Shown: positions 44,250 to 53,995, numbered from the stretch's first letter. The stretch: DNA of 64,000 nucleotides from an uncultured Clostridia bacterium (GCA_934255135.1 CAKQMV010000001.1:124001-188000), one strand, 5' to 3'. Program-made: numbers and translations. The notes: a model not told the origin generated them from the sequence alone.

Positions 44250-44637
44250 CTCTGATAATTGTAATATCTCTCGGCACAACCTGCTTAGCCATTACACCCT
44301 TAATGTGGGCAGTAAACTTGATATGCTTCTCAGGTCTTAAAACACCGATATTATATTCTATGGTATCAAATAGCTTAGATGCAGTGTCACTTATGCTCTC
44401 ACCAAACTTCGAGACATAATAAATCTCAATGCTGATTCCATGTGAATCCTCTGAAATCTCTATTGAGTTAAAGGTTCTTGAATCGTTCCCTTTGAAGCCT
44501 CTCTTGTAGACAAGACCTCTTCTGTTGCATGGAAAAACAAGTCCTTCCATCTCGGACATGCTCTTTGAAACGATATTCTTAAGTACATCGTTGTTAACCG
44601 CGATGAGTCCATATCTGCTCTTGGTGATAAGTGCCAT
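44236..44637 (-). CDS. Asp23/Gls24-family envelope stress protein
   Basis: A 133-residue protein with the Asp23 layout (SRYGLIAVNNDVLKNIVSKS, then alternating strands SIEIYYVSKFGES and HIKGVMAK). It starts at ATG 44637 after GGAGGA; an ATG four codons up is less well placed. In most Bacillota this gene is followed by the DAK-type fatty acid kinase gene before recG; here it abuts recG directly. Confidence 0.8.
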   Translation of the reverse strand: MALITKSRYGLIAVNNDVLKNIVSKSMSEMEGLVFPCNRRGLVYKRGFKGNDSRTFNSIEISEDSHGISIEIYYVSKFGESISDTASKLFDTIEYNIGVLRPEKHIKFTAHIKGVMAKQVVPRDITIIRGEHH

Positions 44638-44691
44638 ACCATCCTCCAAATAACATTCTTTCTATAATATGGATTATATTATAAAAACCTC

Positions 44692-44727
44692 AAAAAAGAA
44701 AAAAGTCTTAAGCTTTCGCTTAAGACT
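44692..44727 (-). terminator. Terminator of rpmB
   Basis: AGTCTTAAGC pairs perfectly with GCTTAAGACT around TTTC, followed on the minus strand by TTTTTTCTTTTTT. Confidence 0.9.
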
Positions 44728-44742
44728 GACCATGTATATTCA

Positions 44743-44934
44743 CTAGATGGCACGGTTAACCTTGCCCGATCTCAGGCAGCTAGTGCATACTGAAGCCTTT
44801 CTAACTGTTCCGTTCTCGTTGATTCTTACAGACTGAATGTTAGCATTCCACTTTCTTCTTGAGTGTCTGTTTGAGTGAGAAACTGCGTTTCCGGAAGTCT
44901 GACCCTTACCGCATACTTCACATTTTCTTGACAT
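44743..44934 (-). CDS. rpmB: 50S ribosomal protein L28
   Basis: A 63-residue L28: MSRKCEVCGKGQTSGNAVSHS, HSRRKWNANIQSV, and ASVCTSCLRSGK. The two CxxC pairs indicate the zinc-binding form. The in-frame TTG three codons up is not used; GGGGGTG precedes ATG 44934. Monocistronic with its own terminator. Confidence 0.95.
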   Translation of the reverse strand: MSRKCEVCGKGQTSGNAVSHSNRHSRRKWNANIQSVRINENGTVRKASVCTSCLRSGKVNRAI

Positions 44935-45174
44935 TTGCCGCACCCCCTTTGTACTAAAATAAAATCTACGTGTTAAACACGCTTAAATATATTAACACGT
45001 GATTTTCACATATGCAAGGATTTTTTAACTATATTTTTAATTCGTGGGAAATATTTTCAGATTGTCTCTCCAATAATGGTAAATTCAATCTGTATAAAAT
45101 AAAAAAATAAATTTTTATACTATTTGCAGTATAATTAGTCTGACTAATTATTTCAATAAGGACACGGTACTTTT

Positions 45175-46647
45175 ATGAACAACGATTCACTAAACAGATA
45201 TTATTTTAAGAGACTTGTAATAACACTTGCTGTCATTATGGGCATGTTTGTAGTTGCTTATATTTACAGAGACACCAAGCTCGGAATGTTCAACAAGACA
45301 GATTACAAAGCTATTAGAGATACTCTAACTCAGAGTGTTTCAGAATTTAAGTCTAATGAAGATATGGCAGAATATCTTACTGACTGGGCCAATTCTCTGA
45401 GCCTTAAATATACAGAGGATTCTGCAGGCAATATAATCTTTTCTCCTAAGAGAACAAGATCAGATGCTAAGGATAACGCCGTTGTATGTGTCAGCTACAA
45501 TTACAAGACTGCAGAGAAGAATGCGCCACTGATTGCTGCTGCACAGTACATTGCGCAGTCAGACATCAGAACAACCAAGTACAACGTTATCTTTTTTAAT
45601 AACGACAAGGGTGATTTTGGCGGTTACAAGAATATCAGCAAGAAGTACTTCCCTAACAATTCTAAGGTTATCTATTTAGATTACAGTGACAAGTCATATG
45701 CATCGCTTAAATCATTTAATGAGACAAGAGCATCATACGCAATTAAGAAGAGCACAACCTCTTCAACATGTGATTCTGCTGTACATCTGACAATCAAGGG
45801 CGTTCAGACTGATGAGGTTACATCTTCGATCAGTTCACAGCCTAACCCGATTACTGCATTTGGTACTGTTCTGTCCCAGCTTGAGTCAAGAGCATCACAC
45901 TACGAGATTTCTAACCTCAAGGTTATTAATGAAGGAAATATGTTTCCTTCGTCACTCGAGGTAGATATTCTTGTGAATTCATACTCGCTGGAGAACCTTA
46001 CAGAATATCTCGACAAGAGAAGTGAAGCTTTTGTCGATAAGTATGAAGAGGACTTCCCTGAGATCGAATACACATATGAAGTAATCGAGGATGACTCTAA
46101 GATTCCTTCAAGCTGCTATACAGAGGATGTGTGCAAGTCAATAAATAACATCATCTATACTTTCAACAACGGAACATATAGATTTGATGAGGACGATGAT
46201 ATCCCTGCTGATTACAAGGAAGACGATATTTATGGAATTAACAGCATCGAGCAGCTCCGTGAAACAGACAATATGATGTATATAGACATCTGCACTCAGG
46301 CACTGACCGATGGATATATGAAGAAGATTGTAAGTGATAACAAGACAATCGCAAGCTTCTCACATTCTAAGTATGTTGAGAATGAAAGCTGCTCGGCTTT
46401 CTCAAATAATGATGAGTCTCTTTACAATCAACTCAACTTCACATATATCAAGGTAAATGATGCGACACTTAAGAATTTCATCATCAAGGAGAAGGAAGAT
46501 TTCTACTTTACTCCTTGCTCATATATTCAGGAGCTGAATTCTAAGGCTGACATCATTCACCTGGCTGTTAACGAAGATTCTGTAAACGTTATTACAAATA
46601 CAGTTCTTTGCTTCATCGACTCACTTGGAAGATTTCTTTCATTATAA
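45175..46647 (+). CDS. Membrane-anchored M20-like protein lacking catalytic residues
   Basis: A 490-residue protein: one N-terminal membrane helix (LVITLAVIMGMFVVAYIY, residues 14-31), then a large extracytoplasmic domain. The start MAEYLTDWANSLSLKYTEDSAGNIIF closely resembles the N-terminus of M20 dipeptidases (PepD/PepV), followed by VVCVSYNY where active enzymes have the metal-binding HxD. The central part SHYEISNLKVINEGNMFPS resembles the M20 lid domain. The metal ligands I expect (His, Asp, Glu, Glu, His) are not seen, so this looks like a pseudoenzyme. It heads a plus-strand block with pyridoxal kinase and a PBP. Function unknown. Confidence 0.72.
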   Translation: MNNDSLNRYYFKRLVITLAVIMGMFVVAYIYRDTKLGMFNKTDYKAIRDTLTQSVSEFKSNEDMAEYLTDWANSLSLKYTEDSAGNIIFSPKRTRSDAKDNAVVCVSYNYKTAEKNAPLIAAAQYIAQSDIRTTKYNVIFFNNDKGDFGGYKNISKKYFPNNSKVIYLDYSDKSYASLKSFNETRASYAIKKSTTSSTCDSAVHLTIKGVQTDEVTSSISSQPNPITAFGTVLSQLESRASHYEISNLKVINEGNMFPSSLEVDILVNSYSLENLTEYLDKRSEAFVDKYEEDFPEIEYTYEVIEDDSKIPSSCYTEDVCKSINNIIYTFNNGTYRFDEDDDIPADYKEDDIYGINSIEQLRETDNMMYIDICTQALTDGYMKKIVSDNKTIASFSHSKYVENESCSAFSNNDESLYNQLNFTYIKVNDATLKNFIIKEKEDFYFTPCSYIQELNSKADIIHLAVNEDSVNVITNTVLCFIDSLGRFLSL

Positions 46648-46675
46648 TATTCTGTAAATTTAACTAAGAGGGAAT

Positions 46676-47491
46676 ATGAACAATAGACTATTACTAGTAA
46701 ACGATGTATCGGGTTATGGCAGAGTTTCAAGCTTTGCCATGACGCCGATTCTGGCAACGTATGGCTTCCACCCTTACCTGCTGCCGACAGGACTTGTATC
46801 GAATACTCTCGATTACGGTAAATCGGTTATTCTTGATACAACTGATTTCATGAGGGATGCAATTGAGAAGTGGAACGAGCTTGGCTTCAGCTTTCCTGTA
46901 ATCTGTACAGGCTTTATTAATTCAGACAAGCAGGTTGATATAATTAGTGACCTTATTGATTCACAGGATGATCCTTTTGTGCTTGTGGATCCGATTATGG
47001 CAGATTCCGGAGAGCTTTATGACAATATGTATCCTGGTGCCATTGAATGTAATCGAAAGCTTGCATCTAAGGCAGATATAATAATTCCGAACTTCACAGA
47101 AGCCACTCTTATGAGCGGGATGTATGAAGGAAGAGAAACGCTTTTGGCCGAGGAATATGTGAAGCTTGCCCACGCGATGAGTCAGTTCGGCTGCAAGGCG
47201 GTTGTAATTACAAGCTGCAGACTCGATGACGGAAGATGCTTCAATCTACTGTACAGACCTGAGGTTTCAGACGAGCCGGAATTTCTGTTCTATGACGAGG
47301 TTCCGTGCAGCTTCATAGGAACGGGAGATATTTTTTCAGCAGTTCTTATATCTGAGATTATGAAAGGATCTGATCTTGCAGATGCAGTAAACAGAGCTGG
47401 TTCCTTTGTTGCAGAGGTAATCACCGCCAATGCAGACAATCCTGATCACTTTGATATCTATCTTGAGGGCTCGCTTCGCAGCCTTTTGTGA
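46676..47491 (+). CDS. pdxK: Pyridoxal/pyridoxamine kinase
   Basis: A 271-residue ribokinase-fold PfkB-like kinase of the PdxK/PdxY type: LLVNDVSGYGRVSS, VDPIMADSGELYDNMYPG, and the C-terminal anion hole FIGTGDIFSAVL (GTGD with catalytic Asp). It phosphorylates B6 vitamers in salvage. GAGGG precedes the ATG; the M20-like gene ends 28 bases earlier. Confidence 0.9.
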   Translation: MNNRLLLVNDVSGYGRVSSFAMTPILATYGFHPYLLPTGLVSNTLDYGKSVILDTTDFMRDAIEKWNELGFSFPVICTGFINSDKQVDIISDLIDSQDDPFVLVDPIMADSGELYDNMYPGAIECNRKLASKADIIIPNFTEATLMSGMYEGRETLLAEEYVKLAHAMSQFGCKAVVITSCRLDDGRCFNLLYRPEVSDEPEFLFYDEVPCSFIGTGDIFSAVLISEIMKGSDLADAVNRAGSFVAEVITANADNPDHFDIYLEGSLRSLL

Positions 47492-47566
47492 TGATAGGTT
47501 CACTTTATATTGAATCATATATGTGTTATCATTTCTCTATTAAGTATCTATATATAGGAGGTTTTC

Positions 47567-50500
47567 ATGAGAACAGACAGAGACAAGCGTTCAGACAATG
47601 AGAGAGATATTGACGATTTCCTCTCACAGTTTGACACGCCGGTTGAGGATTTGGATACGAATGTCGACAGATATCTCGAGACTCCAGATTCGTCGCGTTC
47701 AGTTTCTGAGAGAAGAGCCGATGCTACTTCACATGCAGCATCACCTTCTGACGAATATGCACGCGCAAGAAACGAACGAAGTACAGGAAGGGCTTCATCG
47801 CATCAGCATTCTGCTGAGAGTCATACAAGCAGTGATGCTAAGTCTGAAGTGAAGTCTAAGCGCAGAGTTAACAAGAAGGTAAAGGCTGCTAAGGCTTCTA
47901 GGAAGTCAGGTAAATCATCAGATGGCAGCAGATTAAGTTCACTTAAGGCAAGACTTTTCCTTAAGGAGAACCCTTACTACTCTCCTTCTGAAGGCGAATA
48001 TGTAATTGTTAACGGCAAGAAGCACAAGAACAAGCCATATAAGTTCAGCTTCAAGAAGCTGATTCTTGACTGCATCGGACTTGGCCTTATTATGTGTCTA
48101 TGTGCTTTCATTTATGCTTTTGTAATTATCAGCCTTGCACCGAAGATCAACGCAAGCGATATTTATGACGCAATTGAGCAGAGCTCACTCATATATGATG
48201 ACCAGGGTAAGGAAATAGACTCGGTATACTACAGCCAGGATCGTACTCTAGTTAAATATGAGGACTGCCCTGAGGATCTTGTCAACGCATTCGTTTCACT
48301 CGAGGATAAGACCTTCTGGAAGCATCACGGCTTCAACTGGACACGTATGGCTGGAGCAGTTGTAAGCTCAGTTACCGGTGGAGGCAGAATTTCAGGTACA
48401 AGTACAATCACACAGCAGCTGGCACGTAACGTTTACCTTGCTGACATCAAGAGTGAACGAAGCATCAGCCGTAAGGTTCTTGAGATGTACTACGCAGCTC
48501 AGATTGAGAAGTGTCTGTCCAAGGAAGAGATTATTGAGGCATATATGAACACAATCTATCTTGGATTCGGATGCTATGGTGTAGATGCTGCAGCTCACGC
48601 GTACTATTCTAAGGACGTTAAGGATCTGACACTCGAGCAGTGTGCTTCACTTGCTGCACTTCCACAGGCGCCGGATACATATGCCCTCATTCAGTATGTC
48701 GATGATGCTAACTTAAGTGATACTGCAACGAATATTATCGTTCGTGACCCTGATACATATGTTGCTAACGATGTTTCCAAGGATAGAAGAGATCTGTGCC
48801 TCACTCTTATGAAGGATCAGGGCTATATCTCTGAAGCACAGTATAAGGAGGCTTATGGTAAGGATCTTATCGACTTTATTAAGCCTACTATTGATTCAGG
48901 AAACCAGAACTATGCATACTTCCATGAGTATGTAATTGATCAGGTTGTTGATGGACTTATGGAGAAGTATAACCTTTCAGCTGAGGATGCTGAGTCAATG
49001 GTATATACTAAGGGACTTAAGATTTATTCAACTCTTGACCAGACTGCACAGAAGACAGTTGTTAAGGAGTTTAAGAACTCAGCTAACTTCCCTTCTATCG
49101 TAAACATCAGATATGACAGCAACAACAATATCGTATCCAATTATGGTGAGGTTCTGCTGTATGATTACGATAATTTCTTCAACAGCAAGCATGAGTTCAA
49201 GTTCAAGTCAGGCGAGGTTAAGGTTAATGATGATGGCTCTGTAACTGTTAAGCGTGGTAACAGACTCAACATCTATACAACAGAATATGATGGAACTACA
49301 GATTACAGTCTTGAGTTCAAGCCAACTTATGTAAATGAGGATACTCTATACACTTACTCAGGTGGATATATCAACATCCCTGCTGAGTATAAGAAGCTTG
49401 ATTCAAATGACAACCTTGTAATTGATGCTTCATATTTCAAGGATTACCCTGACACATGGAAGATTAATGGCAGCAAGGTTACAATTACTGAGAACGGTTA
49501 TACTCTTACACCTAAGACTATTCAGCCACAGGCTGCAATGACAATCGTTGGTGTAGGTACAGGTGAAGTTAAGGCTATGGTCGGAGGTAGAACAAGCAAG
49601 GGTCAGAGACTCTATAATAGAGCACTTAACCCTCGTCAGCCTGGATCATCAATCAAGCCTCTGGCTGTATACGGAGCTGCACTTCAGAAGAGCTTTGACC
49701 TTCAGGCTCAGGGTAAGAAGTGGACTTATCAGGACTTCGGATATGACAGTCAGGGAGCACGTGGCTACGGAGACTACATGACAGCTTCTTCAACTGTTGT
49801 CGATGAGAGAATGGTTGTTGACGGTAAGGAATGGCCTACTAACGCAGGTGGTGGACACTCAGGAGCAATTACATTCAGAAGAGCACTCCAGCAGTCTATC
49901 AACACGTGTGCCGTTAAGATTCAGCTTCAGGTTGGAACAGATTATTCAATGCAGATGCTTGAGAAATTTGGACTTTCAACTCTTGTAACTGCAGCTGATA
50001 ACCCAGAAGTAAACGATGAGAACACTGCATCACTTGCACTTGGTGGTATGACTAAGGGTGCTATCCCTCTTGAGATGGCTCTTGCTTATGCATCATTCCC
50101 TGCTGGTGGTACAAGAAATTCTGCAATCGCATTTACTAAGGTTGTAGACTCTAAGGGTAAGACAATCCTTACATCTAAGTCAGAAGAGACTAAGGTAATG
50201 GATGAAGGTGTTGCATGGATTATGACAGACATCCTTAAGTCTGTAGTATCTAAGGGTATCGGTTACCCTGCTGCTATCAGCGGTGTTCAGGCCGGTGGTA
50301 AGACAGGTACAACAACAGACCAGTTCGATATTTGGTTCGACGGATTCACTCCTAAGTACGCAGCAGCACTCTGGATTGGAACAGACGTTAATCTCGAGCT
50401 TTCAACAATGTCGGGAACAGCAGCTTCATTATGGGGTAAGATCATGAATCAGATTCCTGCGGCTAAGACTGGAACCTATAAGGAGAAGCCTGATGATGTA

Positions 50501-50812
50501 ATTTCAACCGGTGGTGAATATTACACTAAGGGCACCGAGAATGGCAGAACTAACTATAAGGGTGGAAGCAATAAGGATAAGAATAAAGATAAAGATTCTA
50601 ACGGCAACGATAAACCAGCTGTAAAGCCTGATGACAATAACAACGGTGGCGGTAATAAACCTGGCGGCGGCGGTGATAACCCTGGCGGTGGTGGTGATAA
50701 CCCTGGCGGCGGCGGTGATAACCCTGGCGGCGGCGGTGATAACCCTGGCGGTGGCGGTGATAACCCTGGCGGCGGCGGTGAGACCGGTGGTGAAAGCGGT
50801 CAGAATCTGTAA
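47567..50812 (+). CDS. ponA: Class A penicillin-binding protein (PBP1A-type)
   Basis: A 1081-residue bifunctional peptidoglycan synthase. A Ser/Arg/Lys-rich cytoplasmic tail of about 160 residues precedes one membrane helix (165-190). The GT51 domain has EDKTFWKHHGFNW and RISGTSTITQQLARN; the transpeptidase has SSIK (catalytic Ser694), SIN and GGKTGTT (Lys912). An OB/ODA-like insert of about 110 residues lies between them. The tail from about 1010 is a Gly/Asp/Asn/Pro repeat region. AGGAGG precedes the ATG. Confidence 0.93.
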   Translation: MRTDRDKRSDNERDIDDFLSQFDTPVEDLDTNVDRYLETPDSSRSVSERRADATSHAASPSDEYARARNERSTGRASSHQHSAESHTSSDAKSEVKSKRRVNKKVKAAKASRKSGKSSDGSRLSSLKARLFLKENPYYSPSEGEYVIVNGKKHKNKPYKFSFKKLILDCIGLGLIMCLCAFIYAFVIISLAPKINASDIYDAIEQSSLIYDDQGKEIDSVYYSQDRTLVKYEDCPEDLVNAFVSLEDKTFWKHHGFNWTRMAGAVVSSVTGGGRISGTSTITQQLARNVYLADIKSERSISRKVLEMYYAAQIEKCLSKEEIIEAYMNTIYLGFGCYGVDAAAHAYYSKDVKDLTLEQCASLAALPQAPDTYALIQYVDDANLSDTATNIIVRDPDTYVANDVSKDRRDLCLTLMKDQGYISEAQYKEAYGKDLIDFIKPTIDSGNQNYAYFHEYVIDQVVDGLMEKYNLSAEDAESMVYTKGLKIYSTLDQTAQKTVVKEFKNSANFPSIVNIRYDSNNNIVSNYGEVLLYDYDNFFNSKHEFKFKSGEVKVNDDGSVTVKRGNRLNIYTTEYDGTTDYSLEFKPTYVNEDTLYTYSGGYINIPAEYKKLDSNDNLVIDASYFKDYPDTWKINGSKVTITENGYTLTPKTIQPQAAMTIVGVGTGEVKAMVGGRTSKGQRLYNRALNPRQPGSSIKPLAVYGAALQKSFDLQAQGKKWTYQDFGYDSQGARGYGDYMTASSTVVDERMVVDGKEWPTNAGGGHSGAITFRRALQQSINTCAVKIQLQVGTDYSMQMLEKFGLSTLVTAADNPEVNDENTASLALGGMTKGAIPLEMALAYASFPAGGTRNSAIAFTKVVDSKGKTILTSKSEETKVMDEGVAWIMTDILKSVVSKGIGYPAAISGVQAGGKTGTTTDQFDIWFDGFTPKYAAALWIGTDVNLELSTMSGTAASLWGKIMNQIPAAKTGTYKEKPDDVISTGGEYYTKGTENGRTNYKGGSNKDKNKDKDSNGNDKPAVKPDDNNNGGGNKPGGGGDNPGGGGDNPGGGGDNPGGGGDNPGGGGDNPGGGGETGGESGQNL
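50660..50785 (+). repeat. 21-base tandem repeat encoding PGGGGDN
   Basis: Six units of 21 bases (five PGGGGDN and a last PGGGGET) in the 3' end of the PBP gene. Synonymous differences (GGC/GGT) are few, which suggests recent slippage-driven expansion. The product is a flexible extracellular tail. Confidence 0.9.
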
Positions 50813-50868
50813 ATGCCTGCCTCAGCTACACATCTACTAATACATCTACTAATATAGATACAGATTAC

Positions 50869-50897
50869 AGAGGAGCTTTTCTAAGGCTCCTCTTTTC
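50869..50897 (+). terminator. Terminator after the PBP gene
   Basis: AGAGGAGC pairs with GCTCCTCT and is followed by TTTCTTA. Confidence 0.8.
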
Positions 50898-50987
50898 TTA
50901 TACTGCATATTGTGTATTAATTTCGAAACAAGCACATTATGTACGTAATTTAGTTCTTTGTGAAGGTTTTGTGATCGCACATTCATA

Positions 50988-51016
50988 TTGACAACACAAT
51001 GCAGATATTCTATAAT
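50988..51016 (+). promoter_or_regulatory. Promoter of the NSS transporter gene
   Basis: Perfect TTGACA (50988-50993) and TATAAT (51011-51016) with a 17-base spacer. Confidence 0.88.
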
Positions 51017-51071
51017 CTACTCGTCTAACAAGATGAAGTTTATTCGTTATACTAAATATGGAGGTATTAAT

Positions 51072-52478
51072 ATGGAACAAGAAAAGAAAGCCGGCCAGTT
51101 TAATTCCAATTTTGGATTTCTTATGGCATGTCTTGGTTCAGCTGTAGGTCTTGGTAACCTATGGTCATTCCCTTACAAGCTAGGAACTGCAGGAGGATTC
51201 GCTTTCCTTCTCGTATACGTTGTTCTTTGCGTAGTAGTTGGTTATCCACTTATCCTCTCAGAGGTTGCTCTCGGACGTAAGTCACAGAAGGCTGCTGTAG
51301 AGGCTTATGCAAGTGTTAAGCCAGCATTCAAGTTCAACGGTGTACTTCAGACAGCAGTACCTTTCCTTCTGATCTGCTTCTACTGCACATTCGGAGGATA
51401 CATCACTAAGTACCTCGTTGCTTCAACAGCTGGTCTTTTCTCAGCTAACGCAACACTTAACACAATCGACCCAACTGAGTATTTCGCACAGTCACTACTC
51501 AGCAACGGTACAGCAGCACTTCCTTGGATGATCGCATACCTTGCACTTACATTCATCATCATCCTCGGAGGAGTATCAGGTGGTATCGAGAAGTTCTGTA
51601 AGTATGCTATGCCAGCACTCTTCGTAATGCTCGTTATCATCGTAATCAGATCATGCACACTCCCAGGAGCTGGCGCTGGTCTAAGCTTCCTCTTCAAGCC
51701 TGATTTCTCAGTATTCTCAACACCACAGGGAATATTTGATACATTCAAGTTTGCAGGTGGACAGATGTTCTTCTCACTTTCACTTTCATCAGGTTGTCTG
51801 ATTGCTTACGGTTCATACCTCAGCCAGGACGAGAACCTTGAGAAGGACTCAGTATTTATCGCAGTAGGTGACTCACTCGTAGCTGTTCTTGCTGGTATGG
51901 CTATCATGCCTGCAGTATTCTCATTCGGACTTGAGGCTGGAGCTGGTCCTTCACTTCTGTTCGTAACAATGACTACTGTATTCCAGTCACTTGGATTCAC
52001 AGGAAGAATTCTTGCTTTCCTATTCTGGCTTCTAGTATTCTTCGCAGCACTCTCATCATCAATCGGTATGATGCAGGCTGGTATCGCTGCACTTCTTGAT
52101 GCTCAGATCAAGGCTGGTAAGAACCCTAACACTCTCCTGATGTCAGGTATCATGACACTCGTTGCTCTTGTTGGTAACACAATGACTACACTTGACTGTC
52201 TCGGAGCTGCTCCTACAATGCAGTGGTTCCACATCCTTGGACAGCCTGACGTACTCGACGTTTGGGACGCTATCGCAGAGGGTATCCTAATGCCACTCAC
52301 AGGACTCATCATGGCAATCCTCCTCGGATGGGTTGCACCTCACTACATCGACGACGAGGTAATGAAGGGTTCACAGTTCAAGTCAAAGGGACTTTACAAT
52401 GTTTGTATCAAGTACGTAGGACCAGTATTCATGGCTCTTATCGTTTACTCACAGATCACAACATTCTTCGTTAAGTAA
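51072..52478 (+). CDS. Neurotransmitter:sodium symporter (NSS/SNF) family transporter
   Basis: A 468-residue, about 12-helix, Na+-dependent transporter: FGFLMACLGSAVGLGNLWSFPYKLGTAGG (start), cut here to the hallmark GLGNLWSFPY, forms the unwound substrate/Na+ site of LeuT-like proteins; SLSSGCLIAYGSYL is in helix 6-8. The family imports amino acids. A frame from 50988 is open, but ATG 51072 follows GGAGG and the promoter overlaps the longer frame. Unusual: codon use is rich in C-ending codons compared with neighbours, which may reflect high expression. Confidence 0.9.
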   Translation: MEQEKKAGQFNSNFGFLMACLGSAVGLGNLWSFPYKLGTAGGFAFLLVYVVLCVVVGYPLILSEVALGRKSQKAAVEAYASVKPAFKFNGVLQTAVPFLLICFYCTFGGYITKYLVASTAGLFSANATLNTIDPTEYFAQSLLSNGTAALPWMIAYLALTFIIILGGVSGGIEKFCKYAMPALFVMLVIIVIRSCTLPGAGAGLSFLFKPDFSVFSTPQGIFDTFKFAGGQMFFSLSLSSGCLIAYGSYLSQDENLEKDSVFIAVGDSLVAVLAGMAIMPAVFSFGLEAGAGPSLLFVTMTTVFQSLGFTGRILAFLFWLLVFFAALSSSIGMMQAGIAALLDAQIKAGKNPNTLLMSGIMTLVALVGNTMTTLDCLGAAPTMQWFHILGQPDVLDVWDAIAEGILMPLTGLIMAILLGWVAPHYIDDEVMKGSQFKSKGLYNVCIKYVGPVFMALIVYSQITTFFVK

Positions 52479-52535
52479 TAACGAAATTATTTAACTAAAC
52501 AAATTCATTAATGAATAAACTTGTTCTAGAGAGAG

Positions 52536-52560
52536 GCCCGGCGTAAGCCGGGTTCTTTCT
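52536..52560. terminator. Hairpin terminator after the NSS transporter
   Basis: CCCGGC pairs with GCCGGG around GTAA, followed by TTCTTTCT on the plus strand and CCTCTCTCT on the minus strand. Confidence 0.7.
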
Positions 52561-52783
52561 ATGTCTGAAATCTCCTTGTCTTGAATAATCTGTGATATAT
52601 AGCTCCCCTCTCACGATTAAATGCCTATCTATAAAAGCCATATTTTGATTCTCACGGAATTTTACCGTCTCGACGACTAGTTGTTCATTTTGGCAATCTT
52701 CCACTCTTAAAACGCAAATTTAAGGGTTCATAGAAATCCGTCCGATACGATACGTTTCCCTACTCAAATTTAACAGCAAAATA
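52561..52783 (-). other. Unassigned 223-base stretch, possible non-coding RNA
   Basis: No gene is supported. The minus strand carries two short reading frames in different frames (one ending LNLRFKSGRLPK, one with FIDRHLIVRGELYITDY), neither with a good ribosome site. A hairpin bounds each side. This pattern fits a structured RNA as well as nothing at all; I cannot name a family. Confidence 0.3.
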
Positions 52784-52819
52784 AAGTACCGGCCTATCAT
52801 TTCTGACCGACCGGTACTT
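52776..52819 (-). terminator. Terminator of the fprA gene
   Basis: AAGTACCGG pairs perfectly with CCGGTACTT around an 18-base loop, followed on the minus strand by TATTTTGC, directly after the flavoprotein stop. Confidence 0.75.
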
Positions 52820-52840
52820 CGTAAACCTTATTTATTCTGA

Positions 52841-53995
52841 TTACTTCATCTCTTCTGCGAGGGCATTAATCTGCTCACGAACGTCTCCGTTCACTCCACC
52901 ATGAATTGTTACAGTGTTCTCAGCGAACTCGATGTTCTTCAGGCCCTCGAGCATACCTCTCATCTTCTTAGCAGCGATTGGAGCCCATGCACCGTTCTCA
53001 ACGAAAGCGATCTTTCTGTTCTGATATCCGTGATCTGCAAGGTGGCAGATGAAATCGTTCATGAATGGGAAAATTCCGCCGTTGTAAGTTGTAGTAGCTA
53101 GGATAAGCTTGCCGTATCTGAATGCATCCTCAATAACCTCTGCCATATCGTCTCTTGCAAGGTCTGATACTGCAACATTAGGGCAGCCCTTCTCCTCAAG
53201 TGCCTTAGCAAGCTCCATAACGGCCTTCTTAGTGTTTCCGTAAACCGAAGTGTAAGCGATTGTAACACCCTCAGTCTCAACACCGTATGATGACCATGTG
53301 TTATAAAGATCAATATAGTGTCCGAGGTTCTCGTCGAGAACAGGTCCGTGAAGTGGGCAGATTCTCTCTATATCAAGAGAAGAAGCCTTCTTAAGTAGAT
53401 TCTGCACCTGAACTCCGAACTTGCCTACAATGCCGAAATAATAGCGTCTGGCCTCACATGCCCAGTCATCATCCTCTACGTCATTAGCACCGAACTTACC
53501 GAAGCCGTCAGCTGAGAAAAGAGTCTTAGTCTTTGACTCGTAAGTTACCATTACTTCTGGCCAGTGAACCATTGGTGCAGCTACGAAATTAAGAACGTGG
53601 TTTCCAAGCTCTAGAGAATCTCCCTCCTTGATAACGATTCCCCTGCCGAGGTAATCCTTACCATAGAACTTGTTAAGCATAACGAAAGCCTTATCTGATG
53701 CTACAACTGAAGCACTCTCGTACTTCTCAAGGAAATCAACAAGGCTACCTGAGTGGTCAGGCTCCATGTGCTGAACTACGATGTAGTCAGGAGTTCTGCC
53801 ATCAAGAACCTTCTCGATGTTATCAAGCCACTCTGCAGTGAATCCAGAATCAACAGAATCCATTACAGCAATTTTATCATCAACGATCACATATGAGTTG
53901 TAAGCCATTCCTTCAGGAACAACATACTGACCCTCAAAAAGGTCGATTTCGTGATCGTTTACACCAACGTTGAAAATTGAATCAGTAATCTTCAT
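52841..53995 (-). CDS. fprA: FprA-family A-type flavoprotein (flavodiiron protein)
   Basis: A 384-residue flavodiiron protein: metallo-beta-lactamase-like diiron domain with HMEPDHSG (HxExDH ligands) and later His in VHWPEVM, then a flavodoxin domain (YTSVYGNTKKAVMELA). It reduces O2 (and NO) to protect anaerobes. An ATG four codons up exists, but ATG 53995 follows GGAGGA. Monocistronic with a terminator. Confidence 0.92.
   Translation of the reverse strand: MKITDSIFNVGVNDHEIDLFEGQYVVPEGMAYNSYVIVDDKIAVMDSVDSGFTAEWLDNIEKVLDGRTPDYIVVQHMEPDHSGSLVDFLEKYESASVVASDKAFVMLNKFYGKDYLGRGIVIKEGDSLELGNHVLNFVAAPMVHWPEVMVTYESKTKTLFSADGFGKFGANDVEDDDWACEARRYYFGIVGKFGVQVQNLLKKASSLDIERICPLHGPVLDENLGHYIDLYNTWSSYGVETEGVTIAYTSVYGNTKKAVMELAKALEEKGCPNVAVSDLARDDMAEVIEDAFRYGKLILATTTYNGGIFPFMNDFICHLADHGYQNRKIAFVENGAWAPIAAKKMRGMLEGLKNIEFAENTVTIHGGVNGDVREQINALAEEMK

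Noticed and set aside
52530..52565. RNase P RNA 3' end (AGAACCCGGC on the minus strand)
   Set aside because: The conserved GAGGAAAGTCC segment is absent from the following few hundred bases, so the match is a simple GC hairpin.
52495..52704. 69-codon minus-strand frame as a gene
   Set aside because: No good ribosome site, it runs through a terminator-like hairpin, and no family was recognised; listed instead as an unassigned stretch.
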